In this document: positions 60,559 to 64,000 of the stretch, one piece after another
How positions within the stretch are numbered: the stretch's first letter is position 1
Layout of the letters: the number at the start of each line of letters is the position of its first letter
From: Flavobacterium sp. Root420
Lineage (GTDB): Bacteria; Bacteroidota; Bacteroidia; Flavobacteriales; Flavobacteriaceae
DNA: 64,000 nt
Direction: 5' to 3'
Assembly: GCF_001427905.1 (NCBI RefSeq)
Contig: NZ_LMEF01000030.1
Location: 186,001 to 250,000, forward strand
The notes under the pieces: model-generated
The model's input: only the letters and a program-made list of their open reading frames with translations
Databases searched by the model: none
Told to the model about the DNA's origin: nothing
Position numbers and translations under genes: made by a program

Positions 60559-61222
60559 TCTAGGGTAGGTATTAAGGTTTATTTAAAATAATAAAATGGA
60601 AAACCCGCCAGATACAGTTATGTAAATGACGGGCTGTCCATAAACATAATCTTCCATTTTATGTTTACTTAAAATCTTTGGTGATGCATTACTTTACTGC
60701 ATTATATCATTTCATAACTTTTAGTATATGAAGATCTTCTTTATTAAATTTTTTGAAAAAGCGGTTGTAATATACTTAAATTATTGCTAAAAATAGTGTT
60801 CTGCTAGTACCAGAAGTGATTTAGAGCAAATAAGTTTCAACTTGCAATATTCAAAGATGAATTTTAATCAAAGGATATTTTTATATTTTTTGACACCGGC
60901 AATTATATAATTCCCAGTCCTAATTTTCGGAAAGTTAAAAAATATAAATTATTGATGAATGTGCTAAGAAAATTATATAGAAAGATAAGTTGTATTCTCT
61001 TGATTATGAATCTATTTTTATTAGTATATTCAAGGTTTTTGTCATATAAGTCGTATGTAAAAAGGTGACAGAAAATCTATTTTTCAATATATTAGGAGGC
61101 AAATTTCTACTATAAGTTAAAAAAGAATAGGAGCATACTTAAAAATATTTAAATATAAGTTATTCTTTTTCAGTGTTATAATGTTAAAAGTCTTACATTT
61201 GTAGATAATAAATAATTATAAG
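60559..61222. other. Gene-free spacer before the cold-shock gene
   Basis: About 660 bp, strongly AT-rich with scattered stop codons on all frames; no ORF, tRNA or clear repeat seen. A weak hairpin ACCCGCCA/TGACGGGCT near 60604-60634 may terminate the MDR transcript. Confidence 0.5.
61194..61201 (+). promoter_or_regulatory. Putative cold-shock gene -7 box
   Basis: TACATTTG, 22 bp before the ATG. This implies a short 5' leader, without the long cold-responsive leader of enterobacterial cspA. Confidence 0.5.
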
Positions 61223-61414
61223 ATGCAAGAAGGTACAGTAAAATTCTTTAATGAAGAAAAAGGTTTTGGGTTTATAACACCAAAGAATGGCGGAAGTGAA
61301 ATTTTTGTTCACGTTTCGGGTTTGTCAGAAAATATTCGTGAGAACGATGAAGTACGTTACGACGTAGCAGAAGGAAAAAAAGGTCCTAATGCAGTAAATG
61401 TAGTTGTAGCTTAA
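61223..61414 (+). CDS. Cold-shock domain protein (CspA family)
   Basis: 63 residues, one OB-fold cold-shock domain with RNP1 GFGFIT and RNP2 IFVHVSG. Binds single-stranded RNA/DNA and acts as RNA chaperone; cold-induction not shown. Monocistronic with a strong terminator. Confidence 0.94.
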   Translation: MQEGTVKFFNEEKGFGFITPKNGGSEIFVHVSGLSENIRENDEVRYDVAEGKKGPNAVNVVVA

Positions 61415-61435
61415 CATTCTACAAGAAAGAATATA

Positions 61436-61466
61436 AAGCACCTGCCCATAGCAGGTGCTTTTTTTT
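61436..61466 (+). terminator. Terminator of the cold-shock gene
   Basis: 10-bp stem AAGCACCTGC/GCAGGTGCTT, 5-nt loop, T run of eight. Confidence 0.9.
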
Positions 61467-61570
61467 ATCACTTATTCTTAATTTTAGTTTGTTTGGATAA
61501 AAAACACTGTTATATCACTTAACAAAACATGAAATTAAGAACAAAATTAAATTATTTTTAAATTTTTATG

Positions 61571-61599
61571 TTGTTAAAATATACTTTTTAGTATATTTG
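61571..61599 (+). promoter_or_regulatory. TetR-gene promoter with embedded operator
   Basis: TTG (61571-61573), 18-bp gap, TATATTTG (61592-61599). The palindrome AAATATACT-TTTT-AGTATATTT (61577-61598) fills the space between and overlaps both boxes, a classic auto-repression layout. Confidence 0.7.
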
Positions 61600-61620
61600 T
61601 AGTCTAATTTAGAAACGACA

Positions 61621-62211
61621 ATGCTCACAAAAGCAGAAAAAACAAAACAATTCATCCTTGAGACTGCAGTACCTCTTTATAATGAAAAAGGTATTTCGGG
61701 AGTGAATATAGATGATGTTCTCGAAGCAACAAAGCTTACAAAAGGATGCCTTTATGGTCACTTTGAAGGTAAAGATGATTTGTCTGAACAAGTTATTGAC
61801 TTAGCGCTTAAAATGGTTTCGGATAAAATTAGAGCAGAAGTTTACAAAGGAAAAACGATTAAAGCTAAAATATTTGGCTTTTTAGATTTTTATAAAAATC
61901 CTTTTGAAACCTTTATTTCTGGTGGATGTCCGATATTTAATACTGCCGTACAAGTGGATGATAATTATCCTGTTATAAAGGAAAAAGTAGCAAAAGTGTT
62001 TAAAACTGGTCAGCAAGAATTGACTGCTTTGCTTCAGCATGGAATTGATAATGGTGAATTTTCCAAGAATCTAGATCCTGTAGTCTTTGCTTTTAAATTG
62101 GTAGCTTCAGTTGAAGGGGGCGTTGTAATGTGTAGAGTGATGGATACAGCAAAGCCTATGCAAGGCCTTATTAAAAGTTTAAAATCGGAATTGGAACAAT
62201 ACAGAATATGA
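61621..62211 (+). CDS. TetR-family transcriptional repressor
   Basis: 196 residues. TetR helix-turn-helix at about 5-55 (ISGVNIDDVLEATKLTKGCLYGHFEGKDDL) and a C-terminal effector domain, similar to AcrR/YfiR-like C-terminal regions. A Cys in GGCPIFN and another in VVMCRVM might sense electrophiles. The shared operator indicates it represses itself and the following SDR/MDR genes. Confidence 0.92.
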   Translation: MLTKAEKTKQFILETAVPLYNEKGISGVNIDDVLEATKLTKGCLYGHFEGKDDLSEQVIDLALKMVSDKIRAEVYKGKTIKAKIFGFLDFYKNPFETFISGGCPIFNTAVQVDDNYPVIKEKVAKVFKTGQQELTALLQHGIDNGEFSKNLDPVVFAFKLVASVEGGVVMCRVMDTAKPMQGLIKSLKSELEQYRI

Positions 62212-62224
62212 CTTTTTTTTCTGA

Positions 62225-62250
62225 TAAAATATACTTTTTAGTATATTTTA
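62225..62250. promoter_or_regulatory. Second TetR operator, upstream of the SDR gene
   Basis: Same 22-bp palindrome AAATATACTTTTTAGTATATTT (62227-62248), extended to 11-bp arms, 61 bp before the SDR start and 14 bp after the TetR stop. Confidence 0.7.
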
Positions 62251-62310
62251 AAATAAACCAAAAAGTCTAAAAAAAATAGAAAAGAAAACAATTTTTTAAA
62301 TAAAATAACA

Positions 62311-63078
62311 ATGGATATAAAAGGTAAAACGATATTAATTACCGGAGGTGGTTCTGGTATTGGTTTAGAATCGGCGAGACAGTTTTTAGCTGAAGGCGCA
62401 AATGTAATTATCACGGGTAGAAATCAGGCTAAATTAGATGAAGCCAAAAGATTGTTTTCATCATTAACGGTTATAAAAAGTGATGTTGAAAATCCTGAAG
62501 ACGCGAAAGTACTTTTTGAGAAAGTGGTTTCTTTAGGCGGAATTGATATTTTGTACAATAATGCAGGCGTTGGAAGCCCGGCGCTTAATCTCGGAATTGC
62601 AAATGAACAAATTTTGAAGAACGCGATTTATGAAATGAACATTAATTATTTTGGTGTTATAAGGCTGAATACTCTTTTTATAGACATGCTGAAATCAAGA
62701 ACAGAAAGTGCCATAATAAACACTACATCTATTTTGAGTTTGGTACCAGCTTTAGAAGAGCCAACTTATTCGGCAACAAAAACAGCTTTAAGTTTTTATA
62801 CAAAAACACTTAGAAAAAATTTAGAGATACTAGGTAGCAATGTAAAAGTGTTTGAACTGCTTCCGCCTCTTGTGGCAACAGAGATGACGGCTCAAAGAAA
62901 TGACAAGAAAATGACTCCCGAGCAATTGGTAAAAGCACTTATTTCAGGAATCAAAAAAGATCAATTTACGATTCGGGTAGGAGATGCAAAATTATTATAT
63001 TTTGTAAGCAGGTTTTTTCCAAAACTAGCTTTCAATTTGGTAAATCCTAAAAAGATATATGCGAGCTTAAAGCAGTAA
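62311..63078 (+). CDS. Short-chain dehydrogenase/reductase (DltE-like)
   Basis: 255 residues. TGGGSGIGLESARQF (11-25), LYNNAGVGSP, NTTSILSLVPALEE and YSATKTALSFYTKTLR (YxxxK). Classified with oxidoreductases of the DltE/YqjQ type. Under the second TetR operator; the following MDR gene starts 23 bp after its stop, so both form one unit. Confidence 0.91.
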   Translation: MDIKGKTILITGGGSGIGLESARQFLAEGANVIITGRNQAKLDEAKRLFSSLTVIKSDVENPEDAKVLFEKVVSLGGIDILYNNAGVGSPALNLGIANEQILKNAIYEMNINYFGVIRLNTLFIDMLKSRTESAIINTTSILSLVPALEEPTYSATKTALSFYTKTLRKNLEILGSNVKVFELLPPLVATEMTAQRNDKKMTPEQLVKALISGIKKDQFTIRVGDAKLLYFVSRFFPKLAFNLVNPKKIYASLKQ

Positions 63079-63101
63079 TACAAACTTTAAAAATATATAA
63101 A

Positions 63102-64000
63102 ATGAAAGCATTCACAATTAATAAGTATAGTAAAAATGTGGGTTTACAGCTTGCTGAAGTACCTGAGCCAGAAGTAAAAGATAATGATGTTCTGGTTGAA
63201 GTTCATGCAGCCGGAGTAAATCTTTTAGACTCAAAAATAAAAACGGGAGAGTTTAAACTCATTTTACCGTATAAGCTTCCATTAATTTTAGGACATGATG
63301 TAGCCGGAGTAATTACAAAGGTTGGAAAAAATATAAAAAAGTTTAAAGTTGGCGATGAAGTTTATGCCAGGACAGCAGATCATCGCATAGGTACATTTGC
63401 CGAATTTATTTCAATAGATGAAAGAGATGTTGCACTTAAACCCAGAAACATTTCAATGGAAGAAGCGGCCTCGATCCCATTGGTGGCATTAACAGCCTGG
63501 CAGGTTTTGGTTGAAAGGGCACAAATCAAAAAAGGGCAAGAAGTATTTATTCAGGCAGGTTCAGGAGGGGTAGGAACAATTGCAATTCAGTTAGCCAAAT
63601 ATTTAGGTGCAACCGTTGCTACAACTGCAAGTGCCAAAAGTTTTGATTTACTTAATGACCTTGGTGCTGATGTTATTATTGATTATAAGAATAGCGATTT
63701 CGAAAACAGGTTGAGTAATTATGATGTTGTATTAAATAGTCAGGATCAAAAAACGCTTGAAAAATCATTGAAAATACTAAAATCCGGCGGAAAACTTATT
63801 TCGATTTCGGGGCCGCCAACACCAGATTTTGCTAAAGAAATTAAAGCACCATGGTTTGTAAAAATAATTCTTTCTCTAATAAGTTCCGGGATTCGTAAAA
63901 AGGCAAAGAATAAAAACGTTGACTATTCCTTTTTATTTATGAAAGCTAATGGGCAGCAGTTAAGCGAAATTACATCACTTATTGAAGCAAAAGTAATTAA
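63102..64000 (+). CDS. NADP-dependent MDR oxidoreductase (partial, runs off window)
   Basis: Open to the right edge; 299 codons visible with no stop. Starts MKAFTINKYSKNVGLQLAEV; GroES-like domain AGVNLLDSKIKTG and GHDVAGVI, nucleotide motif IQAGSGGVGTIAIQLAK, VVLNSQDQKTLEKSLKIL. Zinc-independent quinone oxidoreductase type, cotranscribed with the SDR and controlled by the TetR gene. Confidence 0.88.
   Translation, partial: MKAFTINKYSKNVGLQLAEVPEPEVKDNDVLVEVHAAGVNLLDSKIKTGEFKLILPYKLPLILGHDVAGVITKVGKNIKKFKVGDEVYARTADHRIGTFAEFISIDERDVALKPRNISMEEAASIPLVALTAWQVLVERAQIKKGQEVFIQAGSGGVGTIAIQLAKYLGATVATTASAKSFDLLNDLGADVIIDYKNSDFENRLSNYDVVLNSQDQKTLEKSLKILKSGGKLISISGPPTPDFAKEIKAPWFVKIILSLISSGIRKKAKNKNVDYSFLFMKANGQQLSEITSLIEAKVI

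Overview
The window looks like chromosomal DNA of a Flavobacterium or close relative (Bacteroidota). It is AT-rich, uses TANNTTTG-type promoter boxes often with an upstream TTG, carries SusC/SusD-like proteins and many SPII lipoproteins, and its intergenic spacers hold imperfect inverted repeats. No phage, transposase, CRISPR array or plasmid gene was seen.

Layout. (1) 1-9.8 kb, all minus strand: assimilatory nitrate/nitrite block with a beta-barrel porin (cut by the window edge), a NarK-type transporter with an unusual extra domain, a NarL-like regulator, a NarX-like kinase, a DUF4202 protein, NirD and NirB. Its promoter regions share TACGTA palindromes. (2) 10-21 kb: mixed housekeeping and redox genes (META lipoprotein, DUF2130 protein, LysR, methyltransferase, quinone/aldo-keto reductases, AraC, NlpC/P60 peptidase, thiolase) separated by several families of dispersed inverted repeats. 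(3) 21.3-21.8 kb: tRNA-Ser, tRNA-Pro, tRNA-Arg and a degenerate tRNA-Arg-like copy, followed by a short UvrA-like ABC protein. (4) 24.8-27.5 kb: two SDRs and an F420-reductase-like protein divergent from an HxlR regulator, with a perfect 17-bp inverted repeat between them. (5) 27.9-42.5 kb: a complete fructan (levan/inulin-type) utilisation locus: hybrid two-component sensor with a periplasmic sugar-binding domain, fructose permease, GH32 lipoprotein, SusC, SusD, DUF4960-like surface protein, a GH32-like lipoprotein and a fructokinase. (6) 42.6-64 kb: a long run of small modules, each pairing a transcription regulator (HxlR, AraC x3, Crp/Fnr x2, TetR) with redox or detoxification enzymes (pirin, DoxX, NmrA, metallo-hydrolases, MDR, SDR, old yellow enzyme, intradiol dioxygenase, DsbA-like).

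How the genes work together. The nitrate block would import nitrate/nitrite, sense it through the kinase/regulator pair and reduce nitrite to ammonium; nitrate reductase itself is not in the window. The fructan locus would capture fructan at the cell surface, import oligosaccharides through SusCD, cut them to fructose, import that through the permease and phosphorylate it, with the hybrid sensor probably reading free fructose in the periplasm. Region 6 appears to be a stress/xenobiotic response neighbourhood.

The most noteworthy new observations are regulatory. An AraC-family gene (47.66 kb) and the promoter downstream of it each carry two 18-bp direct-repeat units spaced 22 bp apart and exactly 19 bp from a TANNTTTG box. 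A TetR gene and its neighbour share one 22-bp palindrome. A DsbA-like gene is bracketed by identical 21-bp repeats. A crp 3' remnant with its terminator is duplicated at 47.5 kb. All functional assignments are from reading sequence motifs; no database search was run.
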